Below, in pieces: positions 17,001 to 23,391 of a stretch of 24,138 bases of DNA. How positions within the stretch are numbered: position 1 is the stretch's first letter; every line of letters starts with the position of its first letter. The DNA is from CAZIKB01 sp964539665 (GTDB taxonomy: Bacteria > Zhuqueibacterota > Zhuqueibacteria > Oceanimicrobiales > Oceanimicrobiaceae). The notes under the pieces are model-generated. The model saw only the letters and a program-made list of their open reading frames with translations. It was not told where the DNA came from and did not search any database. A program made the translations under genes and the position numbers. The stretch spans positions 1 to 24,138 of the forward strand of contig CAZIKB010000104.1 of the NCBI GenBank assembly GCA_964539665.1, in the 5' to 3' direction.

Positions 17001-17642
17001 GGGCCAGACTTTTCCACAATTCTTTCTTCTTTAAACAATAAAGCCATATTGTACATTGACGAACATTCGGTTCGGGAAGAAACCTATTTCATCGCCGATT
17101 ACCAGGAAGTTGAGGACGAAATCATCTATCAATTCGGCCCTCAAAAAGAATTGAGTAAGCCTCTAAACCTGGAACTGGACTATAATGAAAGCGCCTTCCC
17201 GGACGTCAGCAAACTTTTCATTTATCACAAAGAAGGAGAAGAGTGGAAACCTCTGCGTAGTCAGGTTTTTACGGCACGGCACAGGATTAAAACACAAATA
17301 TTTGAGCTGGGAGAATTTAAACTTGTTTACGACTCAAGTTTTGATGGAAATAATCTGGTACCAGAAACATATTCACTAATGCATAACTATCCGAATCCAT
17401 TCAACCCGGCAACCACAATTGAATATGATCTTCCGGAGGATGGACTTGTGGTTATTACCGTTTTCAATTCCCTGGGTCAAATAGTCAGGACATTGTATGA
17501 TGGGCGCCAATTAGCAGGAAGCTATAAAGTTCATTGGGACGCCACAAATGAGAAGGGGCATCAGATCTCCAGCGGAGTTTATTTTTATCGTCTCAAAGCT
17601 GGAAAATTCATAAATATTAAAAAAATGATTCTGTTGAGATAG
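14043..17642 (+). CDS. Secreted subtilisin-family (S8) serine protease with T9SS sorting domain, paralog 2
   Basis: A 1199-residue paralog of the preceding protease. I chose the ATG at 14043 because GAGGTG lies nine bases upstream and the product then begins with a clean signal peptide (MNKQIIFSHN, then FIFVVSVFLLVISS, cleavage near SFA). The frame is open from an ATG at 13947, but that ATG lies inside a hairpin. Catalytic residues are Asp206 (VVDGGTD), His267 (HGTHTAG) and Ser426 (GTSMSAP), with oxyanion Asn359 (AAAGN). The acidic insertion DDDNNGFVDD is conserved. A CARDB-like domain and a beta-rich module shared with paralog 1 follow. Residues ~915-1100 are extra: an Ig-like segment (PPSISTSVLQ, FNEIGTYTIQTKAVD) and a beta segment before the sorting domain. 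The T9SS domain starts at ~1110 (YSLMHNYPNPFNP) and ends KKMILLR. An extracellular protease is the secure part; the substrate is unknown. Confidence 0.95.
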   Translation: MNKQIIFSHNRNTFIFVVSVFLLVISSINFSFANDNRQRAKVKQKTEISAISKSSNSSSKPEMQKANNKAFVEGVVVVKFRQHVNLLNKSVRTNISAIDNKLNKHGVYAIERALPFLAHSTKKTANNLRNIYYFNYSSGENPKEVALDFAINPNVEYAEPQYLYKLNATPNDLLYASMQQFSVVDAPEAWDIIKGEAGNVVIAVVDGGTDWQHEDLLANIWNNSDEIADNGIDDDNNGFVDDIRGWNFTNNSNNPKGLSRTPFNAEHGTHTAGTACAVTNNNIGVASMSWNCTLMPINISSPQDSTLSFAAQGIAYAADNGADIISLSFGGPGPLSLFENEVINFAHENGSLVIAAAGNGNENNDITPHFPSNYKHVLAVGATDNSDRKANFSNYGVTVDVFAPGVGINSTQPNNQYSGNFWQGTSMSAPFVAGIAGLVKTLHPDWSPDQIREQLRVTADNVDSQNSPYAGRMGKGRVNALQALTLTELPAIRYAGSSFTDSGGDGIIDANETVDLQVLFTNFLENAANVSLTLTSDDPNVTITNATGNLSALNTNDTLAVNFQFQILNAVEDGTILSFYTDISAGNYSDRDFFTILINPARFADHDTGTLQTSITTQGNLGFVGFAEESPGVGFVFDGSNYLFEGGLMIGTGTSMVSDCIRGTVGSTQDDDFRPASNLSITSPGEIADEEGMIVLDDAFAANPLGLEISQESFAYTSEPFNDFVIFKYTIQNNGSVSLTNLYAGLFFDWDISESGGNDGARFDQVRNMGYAQNQANNPTKLAGTKVLTSPGATSYRAIHNPNDIYGGDAGNGFTDIEKWNFLSRGIQTRSIDTTDVSTLTSTGPFTLSPNQSVEIAFAVIAGSSSDDLFSNADASQYLWDNDLIPEIDLSPPSISTSVLQNPAASKYADIVVLSEKALKEVPKVKIWVGSDTTSVNMSTISNTLTGYKGAFEFNEIGTYTIQTKAVDLINGVDSTQTRSFAVALAGPDFSTILSSLNNKAILYIDEHSVREETYFIADYQEVEDEIIYQFGPQKELSKPLNLELDYNESAFPDVSKLFIYHKEGEEWKPLRSQVFTARHRIKTQIFELGEFKLVYDSSFDGNNLVPETYSLMHNYPNPFNPATTIEYDLPEDGLVVITVFNSLGQIVRTLYDGRQLAGSYKVHWDATNEKGHQISSGVYFYRLKAGKFINIKKMILLR

Positions 17643-17680
17643 CATAATTCAAAATCCAATTAATTTTAAGGAATTTCAAA

Positions 17681-18271
17681 ATGAAAAATAATTATATTAA
17701 GTACATGCTTTTTGTTGGATTTATAGTAATAGTTATGTCATGTGGTGGTGGTCCAACTGGACCAAGTTATGAGGTGTTAATAACTGAAGGTTGGTCGTCC
17801 TTCAGTCAGAGTGAGTACCAGAATGCTTCTGATTCATTCGCCGACGCCAAATTGAAGGATCCCGAAGAGGCCGAAGCTTATACGGGCTCAGGGTGGAGTT
17901 TATTAAAACTGGATAATTTAACTCAAGCCACGTCCGAATTTAGTTCTGGCTCAACTAAAACCAATGCATCAGCAGACCTATATGCAGGCTGGGCATTCGT
18001 ACTAAATGCCCGGAAAAACTATGCTAAATCGAATACAGAAGCTGAGCAAGCTTTAACAATGGAGCCTTCATGGAGTTTTTCGCATGGGCTATCTTTAAGC
18101 GCTGCTGATCTACATGTATTGAAGGCCGAAAATTTCTTCCTGCTCGGTGATTTCGCGAACAGCCTTGACGAAGTGAAAATCCTTAATCCTGGTTTTACCG
18201 CAGATGTGTCCACTCAAGACGGAATGGCCGCACTGGCACAGGAGATTGAACGCTTGCAGGGGACGTCATAG
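17681..18271 (+). CDS. TPR-repeat lipoprotein
   Basis: A 196-residue protein with a lipoprotein signal peptide: a hydrophobic stretch LFVGFIVIVMSC with the lipobox Cys at residue 21, followed by GGGPTGPS. The mature part is helical and contains tetratricopeptide-like units (for example GWSSFSQSEYQNASDSFADA, then AYTGSGWSLLKLDNLTQATS and NYAKSNTEAEQALTMEP). It is probably anchored to an envelope membrane and mediates protein-protein contacts. It follows the second protease gene by 38 bases on the same strand and may be co-transcribed, so a role in assembling or supporting surface proteins is conceivable but not shown. AAGGAATTTCAAAATG gives a plausible ribosome binding site. No enzymatic motif is present. 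Confidence 0.88.
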   Translation: MKNNYIKYMLFVGFIVIVMSCGGGPTGPSYEVLITEGWSSFSQSEYQNASDSFADAKLKDPEEAEAYTGSGWSLLKLDNLTQATSEFSSGSTKTNASADLYAGWAFVLNARKNYAKSNTEAEQALTMEPSWSFSHGLSLSAADLHVLKAENFFLLGDFANSLDEVKILNPGFTADVSTQDGMAALAQEIERLQGTS

Positions 18272-18302
18272 CATGGCTGTATTGGAATATTGAAAAACTG
18301 GA

Positions 18303-19409
18303 TTAGCCTTTATGTATTTTTTCAAGCAATAAATATTCCTCTGTCAACTTCTTAAGCATTTGTTTGCGTTTGTGATAAAGTCGCTTTAGTTTTCGTGATT
18401 GGTTTTTTGATAAAGCATAGGCGGTGAGAACGGGTAAGGCAATTGTTGAATCACAATAGCAGGTGACAGCATCTGGCAGGTGCGCCGGGTCAACTTTACC
18501 CCAGCTAACAGCCTCTGAAGGTGTGGCGCCGGAAAGACCTCCTGAATCTGTTCTGGCGTCGGTAAATTGCAGAAAATAGTCGTGACCCTTTTCTTCAATT
18601 CCAAGGACTTCCTGAATTTGCGGCTCAGTTTGTAAAAGAAAATTTTTGGGAGAACCGCCTCCCAAAATTAGTATCGCGCTTTTACCTTTGGAACGTTTGG
18701 CGTTGAAGACTATGGCTGCTGTTTCGTTTACATCCGCAGACACATCAATTTTTAGCGCATGACCCTGCAATGCTTTGGCAGCTATATTCATACCGATTGA
18801 GCTGTCTCCGGGAGATGGCGTGTAAATGGGCACGCCAGCCAGGAATGCGGCCGAGAGCAGTGATCTATTTTTTAAACCGAGGGTTTTTTCGCGTTCATAA
18901 ACATATTTACCTGTGAGGTAATGAAACTCTGCCGTGCTCATGGTCTTGTGAAATTCAGGGGCGTCAATGACTTTTCTATAAAAGGCATCCGTAGAGAGCA
19001 GCACTTCATAATCAAAAAAGATGTCATAAATTCTTACCACTTTTTGTTTACGCAAAACTACATCGTTTGCCTTGAACGATCCCTGGTGCATGGAGAGCCC
19101 TAAAGCAAAGTGCGTGTCATGATACAAATTGGCGCCGGTGCTGACTATCCAATCGATAAAACCATGCTCAATCAGGGGAATAATGCACGACATGCCCAAT
19201 CCTGCCGGCGTCAGAGCGCCAGCCAGGCTCAAGCCCACTGTCACATCTTCCACCAGCATGTTTTCTGTAAAAAGCTGACAGGCTTCCCGCATACGCCCCG
19301 CATTGTATGCTAAAAAAGTTTTATCGACCAAATCCACAAGTGAGATTTTGGGATTGATTGGTTCTGGTGCTATTGGTTTTCCTGAGAGATGAGTGTTTTT
19401 GGGGCACAT
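18303..19409 (-). CDS. Deoxyhypusine synthase family protein (bacterial homolog)
   Basis: A 368-residue NAD-dependent enzyme of the deoxyhypusine synthase fold. Family marks are STGANLYHD (about 90-98), the glycine motif LGGGSPKN (249-256), FTDARTDSGG (282-291) and SEAVSWGK (298-305). Lys305 aligns with the lysine that forms the imine intermediate in eukaryotic enzymes, and the nearby Glu and Trp are kept. The usual active-site His after the GGG motif appears as Asn256. Bacteria lack eIF5A, so true hypusine formation is unlikely. Transfer of an aminobutyl group from spermidine to a small amine (homospermidine-synthase-like chemistry) is the best inference. AGGGA before the ATG supports the start. 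It converges on the TPR lipoprotein gene, with 31 bases between them, and has no polyamine genes beside it. Confidence 0.9.
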   Translation of the reverse strand: MCPKNTHLSGKPIAPEPINPKISLVDLVDKTFLAYNAGRMREACQLFTENMLVEDVTVGLSLAGALTPAGLGMSCIIPLIEHGFIDWIVSTGANLYHDTHFALGLSMHQGSFKANDVVLRKQKVVRIYDIFFDYEVLLSTDAFYRKVIDAPEFHKTMSTAEFHYLTGKYVYEREKTLGLKNRSLLSAAFLAGVPIYTPSPGDSSIGMNIAAKALQGHALKIDVSADVNETAAIVFNAKRSKGKSAILILGGGSPKNFLLQTEPQIQEVLGIEEKGHDYFLQFTDARTDSGGLSGATPSEAVSWGKVDPAHLPDAVTCYCDSTIALPVLTAYALSKNQSRKLKRLYHKRKQMLKKLTEEYLLLEKIHKG

Positions 19410-19475
19410 TTTATTATTTTCTTCCCTAAAAATATTAAGAAATGATTAAATCAGATTTTAGGCGACAAGTACAAT

Positions 19476-20411
19476 TTATTTGGTCAGTACATATTTATTT
19501 AAACTTGTATCAATTGATTTATTTTGATTTAAATTGTTGTTGGATTTTACAATTGACAAATTTTGATCAATAAGTACTATCTCATGCAATAAAGGGCTTG
19601 TTTCTACTCCAAGTCTATTATAGGCTGTTCTACAATACTCAAAATTATTATCAATTAAAATACAATTTCTACCAAGAGACAGCGCTGCAATTCCTGTTGT
19701 TCCACTACCTGCAAAAGGATCTAGTATCCAACTATAAGTTTTTGAAAACAATTTTATAAAAAAACTTGGAAGTTCGACAGGATAAACAGCAGGATGTCCT
19801 TTATTTATTCCAACTAACGGAATGCTTAGTACATTTGAAGGGAGGACTTCTTTTTTATCTTTCCATTTTGAAATGTCACGTCCAAAGCCACTATTATTTG
19901 CCGAATTTTGACGTGTGATATCATTTGTTCCTAATTTTTGTAATCTTTGTTTCACCCAATCACCGACTGGAACTTTGACTGCTTCCTGGTTTATATGTGG
20001 TTTCTTTTGTTTAGCTAAATGGAAACAATATTCCCAACCATCTCTAAACCTTGTAGGCCAATACCCGGGCATTGGATTAGTTTTATGCCAAATATAATCA
20101 TCTATGCAATACCAGCCATTATTACAAAGATTGGAGATTGTGTCACAAACAAACCGATGTCTAATCCCATCAACAATTTTATCTTTAATATTTAATACAA
20201 AACTACCATCAATTTTCAAGATTTTCCAAAAGGTTTCATGAAAAGTTGCAAACCATTCAGTGTATTGGTCTGGATGAATACTGTCATAATGATTTTTTCT
20301 TGCGTCTGCGTAGGGCGGCGACGTAACAATTAAATCCACCTTTTGCTTTAGGCATTTCACTACATTTCTGGAATCACCATGAAAAATTAAGCAAATGTTG
20401 TCTTTACTCAT
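19476..20411 (-). CDS. Type II DNA methyltransferase, probably N4-cytosine (beta-class order)
   Basis: A 311-residue SAM-dependent DNA methyltransferase. The catalytic motif IV is TSPPY (residues 30-34), the form typical of N4-methylcytosine enzymes. The SAM-binding motif I, LDPFAGSGTTG (230-240), lies near the C-terminus, so the motif order is that of the beta class. Between them are WHKTNPMPGYWPTRFRDGWEY and the target-recognition region. It should protect host DNA at the site cut by the neighbouring endonuclease. Its ATG lies 13 bases after the endonuclease stop on the same strand, so the two form an operon. The gene is clearly AT-richer than its neighbours (about one third G+C in sampled lines), in line with horizontal acquisition. 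The recognition sequence cannot be predicted from this window. Confidence 0.93.
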   Translation of the reverse strand: MSKDNICLIFHGDSRNVVKCLKQKVDLIVTSPPYADARKNHYDSIHPDQYTEWFATFHETFWKILKIDGSFVLNIKDKIVDGIRHRFVCDTISNLCNNGWYCIDDYIWHKTNPMPGYWPTRFRDGWEYCFHLAKQKKPHINQEAVKVPVGDWVKQRLQKLGTNDITRQNSANNSGFGRDISKWKDKKEVLPSNVLSIPLVGINKGHPAVYPVELPSFFIKLFSKTYSWILDPFAGSGTTGIAALSLGRNCILIDNNFEYCRTAYNRLGVETSPLLHEIVLIDQNLSIVKSNNNLNQNKSIDTSLNKYVLTK

Positions 20412-20424
20412 TATCTGACTTGTA

Positions 20425-21174
20425 TTAACTATTTATGGAAAATTTTAAAAATTTGAAAGGATCAATTTTCCCCTCAACATTTAATAGTCCCAGACCTTCT
20501 AATTGCTCTTTTAAAATGACTGAACATTCTTTTCTGAATTTGATTGTCATAAAAGGCAAATATTTTGACACTTCTTTTATAGCGAACAAATAAATTTCTG
20601 TCGCCTTTCTGCCGGTTATAAAGGGAAAAATAAAACCAGGCCCCCAAAACTCACAATTCAACGAATAAGGTTGGCCTTGCCGATTAGTTTTTATTTTTCT
20701 GTCGTCAAAACCATGTAATTTACCTTTAGAAGGAGTGGCTATGCATATTACCGCTAAATATGGCCTGGTTAGATTTTTTTCTTCTTTGGCTATATCTTCC
20801 AGTCTTCTAATGACGCCGCTTATATCTTGACCACCAACTGTATCAAAAGACTTTTTGACAGACATATAAATTCTTAATCCGGAATCAAAACCAGGTGTGT
20901 CAATATCAGCAACAACATCTCCTTCTCGTGTACCATCGAAAGTTGTCCATCTGGTACGCATCAATTCCAAAATCAAGAATTGATAGAAGACACCAATAGT
21001 CATCCTATGGCGTTGCATTTCATAGCTTACTGCATCCAATTCGAACAAATCTTCCGCTTTTAATTGACTAACAAAATATGAACTTAATATAGGATCACTT
21101 CTTTCTTTTAGATGTCTAATTGTTAAATTTACCCATTTTTCGGGAGAATCAATCTCGGCCTTTTTTTTTGCCAA
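20425..21174 (-). CDS. Probable type II restriction endonuclease (frame begins at an A9 tract)
   Basis: A 249-codon frame directly upstream of the methyltransferase. The likely catalytic centre is GDVVADID followed by YMSVKKS (about residues 85-108), a plausible PD-(D/E)xK-type arrangement with Lys107. Downstream parts (RPYLAVICIATPSKGK, ITGRKATEIYLFAIKEV) look like a compact endonuclease core. I do not recognise the exact family; the assignment rests largely on pairing with the methyltransferase. The nominal start is TTG at 21174, immediately before nine A residues, and has no ribosome binding site. The frame shifted by one base is open for 53 more codons upstream (see 21149-21328). With eight A's instead of nine, a single protein of about 300 residues would be made. 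The TTG start is therefore probably not the natural one. Confidence 0.75.
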   Translation of the reverse strand: MAKKKAEIDSPEKWVNLTIRHLKERSDPILSSYFVSQLKAEDLFELDAVSYEMQRHRMTIGVFYQFLILELMRTRWTTFDGTREGDVVADIDTPGFDSGLRIYMSVKKSFDTVGGQDISGVIRRLEDIAKEEKNLTRPYLAVICIATPSKGKLHGFDDRKIKTNRQGQPYSLNCEFWGPGFIFPFITGRKATEIYLFAIKEVSKYLPFMTIKFRKECSVILKEQLEGLGLLNVEGKIDPFKFLKFSINS

Positions 21175-21328
21175 CTTTGGTCATAACACATCTTTCAAAA
21201 GCTAACTTTATAGATGATTTAATAACATCATCATCTAATTGCTTACTTGGCAACGGAAATAAGGAATAGTCTGCTAATAAAGTGTTACCCGCTCTTGGGT
21301 AAGGTTGAAGTTCTAATTTTTTAGCCAC
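21149..21328 (-). CDS. Probable N-terminal part of the restriction endonuclease, out of frame at A9
   Basis: A 59-residue frame starting with GTG at 21328, reading AKKLELQPYPRAGNTLLADY and then SLFPLPSKQLDDDVIKSSIK. A short purine-rich stretch (GGAAAT) lies about a dozen bases upstream. It runs into the A9 tract (21161-21169) and stops at 21149. Loss of one A would fuse it in frame to the endonuclease core (VGKKK joined to AEIDSPEKW). It may instead be an independent small protein such as a controller, but no helix-turn-helix is evident. Confidence 0.5.
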   Translation of the reverse strand: MAKKLELQPYPRAGNTLLADYSLFPLPSKQLDDDVIKSSIKLAFERCVMTKVGKKKGRD

Positions 21329-21357
21329 ATTAATTACATTTCCATTTTTACAATAAA

Positions 21358-21374
21358 TTAATATAATATATTAA
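21358..21374. promoter_or_regulatory. Palindrome upstream of the restriction-modification operon
   Basis: TTAATATAATATATTAA is a perfect inverted repeat: two 8-bp arms around one central base. It lies 30 bases upstream of the GTG at 21328. Its position would suit an operator or the promoter region of the R-M genes. Low sequence complexity makes a chance palindrome quite possible. Confidence 0.3.
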
Positions 21375-21423
21375 ATATTTAATTTCAAGAAAGAAAAAAA
21401 AAGATACTCGGGAATTCAAATAT

Positions 21424-21543
21424 TTATGGTACGATTTTCACAAGCATATCAAAATATTTCACCTTCCAGTTTTCCTTTATTTCTCCTGTGGATAAAACCA
21501 GTTCTCTATTATTATCACACTGTTTTTGGTTACAAAGGAGACG
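21424..21543 (-). pseudogene. Short C-terminal-like coding remnant
   Basis: The minus strand reads LLCNQKQCDNNRELVL and then STGEIKENWKVKYFDM, and ends LVKIVP at the stop at 21424. The composition looks like a real protein end, but no start codon is available and the frame closes at 21544. It may be the tail of a gene lost when the R-M island was inserted or rearranged. No family is recognised. Confidence 0.25.
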
Positions 21544-21589
21544 TCATTATAAAATAAAATATACTTTTCAGAAAAAACACATTATTTTT

Positions 21590-21685
21590 ATACTTGACAT
21601 GAACCACTCATTTATTTGAACTTACATTCAAAATAGTTCAAGAAAAAGAAAAAATCAAGTATAATAATCATAAGAAAATACTTGA
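21590..21685. repeat. Three copies of ATACTTGA, two direct and one inverted
   Basis: ATACTTGA occurs at 21590-21597 and 21678-21685, and its inverse TCAAGTAT at 21655-21662. The last two form a perfect 8-bp inverted repeat with a 15-base spacer. They lie 180-270 bases upstream of the aminotransferase start and may be binding sites for a regulator. In AT-rich DNA, recurrence by chance cannot be excluded. Confidence 0.35.
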
Positions 21686-21862
21686 ATTTGTTCTTTTGAT
21701 TTCTAAAATTGTATTTACTTGTTTTGTCAAAAAAAAACGTTCAACCAAACACTGGTGGTCACGGACTAAAAGGGGTAAAAAATGGTTTACAAATCCGTGC
21801 AAATTTGTTCAGCCTGCGTAAAATCAGTATGCTAATTATTAAATTATCTCAAAGGAAAGAAA

Positions 21863-22984
21863 ATGGAAAAAATCAATGAATTAAATCCGCCTCAACGTAC
21901 TCTGCTTGGACCCGGACCCAGCAATGTTCATCCGCGTGTTTACAAGGCTTTAGCAACTCCCCTGGTAGGTCACCTCGATCCTGAATTTTTAAAGATAATG
22001 AATGAAATTCAGGATCTGCTTCGATTTGTTTTGCAAACCAAAAATCCTTTTACAATTGCGGTTAGCGGCACTGGCAGCGCTGGCATGGAAGCTGCGTTTG
22101 TTAATGTGATTGAACCGGAAGACAAAGTGATTGTGGGCGTAAACGGTGTATTTGGAAATCGAATGTCGGATATTGTCATCCGATGTGGAGGAGAGCTCAT
22201 TCAAATTAAAGAACCCTGGGGAAATATAATTGATATTCAACGCGTTGAAGATACACTGAAAAAAACCGAAAAAGTCAAAGCCGTTGCTTTAGTCCATGCG
22301 GAAACTTCAACAGGTGTCTTACAACCGATTGCAGAGATTGGTGCTTTATGCAAGCAATACGGTGCGCTATTGATAGTTGATGCCGTTACTTCACTGGGAG
22401 GTGTTCCGGTAAAAGTGGATGAATGGAATATCGATGTGTGTTACAGCGGCACCCAGAAATGCCTGAGTTGTCCGCCTGGACTGGCACCGCTAACACTGAG
22501 CGAAAAAGCGCTTCGGGTGGTTCATAAGCGTAAAACTAAAGTGCAAAGCTGGTACCTGGATATATCCATGATTGCAGATTATTGGGCAGAAGGCAAACGA
22601 GCCTATCACCACACCGCACCCATCAGTATGAATTATGCCTTGCACGAAGCATTACGCCTGGTTCAGGAAGAAGGCCTTGAAGCGAGATTCGCGAGGCATC
22701 AGCGGAATAGTTTAGAGCTTATCAGTGGATTGAACGATCTGAATTTAGCGCCATTTATCAATCAAGAATTCAGGCTTCCAATGCTTAATTCTATAACGAC
22801 GCCTCCGGACTTTGATGAGGCGAAAATCCGCCGAACATTGCTAAACGAATATAACATTGAAATTGGAGGAGGACTTGGCGATTTAGCCGGTAAAATCTGG
22901 CGTATCGGATTGATGGGAGAATCTTCCCACAAAGCAAATGTAGTCTATTTACTTGCAGCTCTAAAGGACATAATAAAAAATTAA
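21863..22984 (+). CDS. Class V aminotransferase (alanine/serine-glyoxylate aminotransferase family)
   Basis: A 373-residue PLP enzyme of fold type I. It shows the family opening LLGPGPSNVHPRV (about 14-26), the cofactor-phosphate-binding SGTGSAGMEAA (68-78), the Asp that contacts the PLP ring nitrogen in IVDAVTSLGG (Asp173) and the Schiff-base lysine in SGTQKCLSCPPGL (Lys199). The C-terminal small domain includes IEIGGGLGDLAGKIWRIGLMG, typical of alanine-glyoxylate and serine-pyruvate aminotransferases. It should move the amino group of alanine or serine to glyoxylate or a related keto acid; the exact substrate pair is uncertain. It is cytosolic, with a good ribosome binding site (AAAGGAAAG) before the ATG. 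No pathway partner lies next to it. Confidence 0.94.
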   Translation: MEKINELNPPQRTLLGPGPSNVHPRVYKALATPLVGHLDPEFLKIMNEIQDLLRFVLQTKNPFTIAVSGTGSAGMEAAFVNVIEPEDKVIVGVNGVFGNRMSDIVIRCGGELIQIKEPWGNIIDIQRVEDTLKKTEKVKAVALVHAETSTGVLQPIAEIGALCKQYGALLIVDAVTSLGGVPVKVDEWNIDVCYSGTQKCLSCPPGLAPLTLSEKALRVVHKRKTKVQSWYLDISMIADYWAEGKRAYHHTAPISMNYALHEALRLVQEEGLEARFARHQRNSLELISGLNDLNLAPFINQEFRLPMLNSITTPPDFDEAKIRRTLLNEYNIEIGGGLGDLAGKIWRIGLMGESSHKANVVYLLAALKDIIKN

Positions 22985-23050
22985 TGAATAATTAGCCCGT
23001 AACTTTCAATTGAAGAGAAGCGTTAATTAAATAAATTATCATTTTCAATT

Positions 23051-23236
23051 ATGAAAGATATTATAGAAATCAATTGTCCATATTGTGGTGAAGTTAATGA
23101 AATTTACATAGATTTCTCAGGCGGTATGCATCAATCTTATATTGAAGAGTGTCAGATTTGCTGCCGGTCCTGGGAAATAGTTGTAGATTTGCTTGAGAAT
23201 GAACCCGCTGTTTCTGTAAGAACAACAAATGAATAG
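23051..23236 (+). CDS. CPxCG-motif cysteine-rich small protein
   Basis: A 61-residue protein with two cysteine pairs, CPYCGE near the N-terminus (residues 9-12) and CQICCRSW at about 34-41, which probably form a single zinc-binding site. This matches the small CPXCG-motif family of unknown function found widely in bacteria. It ends in an acidic tail (DLLENEPAVSV). It follows the aminotransferase by 66 bases on the same strand. No DNA- or RNA-binding role is shown. Confidence 0.9.
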   Translation: MKDIIEINCPYCGEVNEIYIDFSGGMHQSYIEECQICCRSWEIVVDLLENEPAVSVRTTNE

Positions 23237-23263
23237 AATTCAGGAATTTAATTTCACTCAGGG

Positions 23264-23287
23264 GCGGCTCTCAGGGCAGCGAGCCGC
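23264..23287. repeat. GC-rich hairpin downstream of the CPxCG gene
   Basis: GCGGCTC (23264-23270) and GAGCCGC (23281-23287) form a perfect 7-bp stem around a ten-base loop. They sit in otherwise AT-rich DNA, and TAGAATTC occurs on both sides (23234-23241 and near 23292). It could serve as a terminator-like structure or be a palindromic repeat related in style to the one at 3885-3983. No T tract follows directly. Confidence 0.45.
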
Positions 23288-23391
23288 AATGTAGAATTCT
23301 GAATGAAATAGGCAATAAAATGCACAATTGCTGTATTGTCTCATTGTTGTCTTTTTTCTTAAAAATAATTTAACAATGCAACAGTAGAGCA

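Larger units (their letters stand above)
21329..21862. other. AT-rich intergenic region between the R-M operon and the aminotransferase
   Basis: A 534-base, very AT-rich stretch without a complete gene. It holds a palindrome near the endonuclease start (21358-21374), a 40-codon minus-strand coding-like fragment (21424-21543), three copies of an ATACTTGA motif (21590-21685), and the ribosome binding site AAAGGAAAG just before the ATG at 21863. Divergent promoters for the R-M operon and the aminotransferase must lie here, but no confident -35/-10 pair can be picked. Confidence 0.5.

Noticed and set aside
21616..21641. TTGAAC / GTTCAA inverted repeat and the nearby TTGACA as a promoter with operator
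   Set aside because: No matching -10 element lies 16-18 bases downstream of TTGACA, and the 6-bp arms are too short in AT-rich DNA to stand out from chance.
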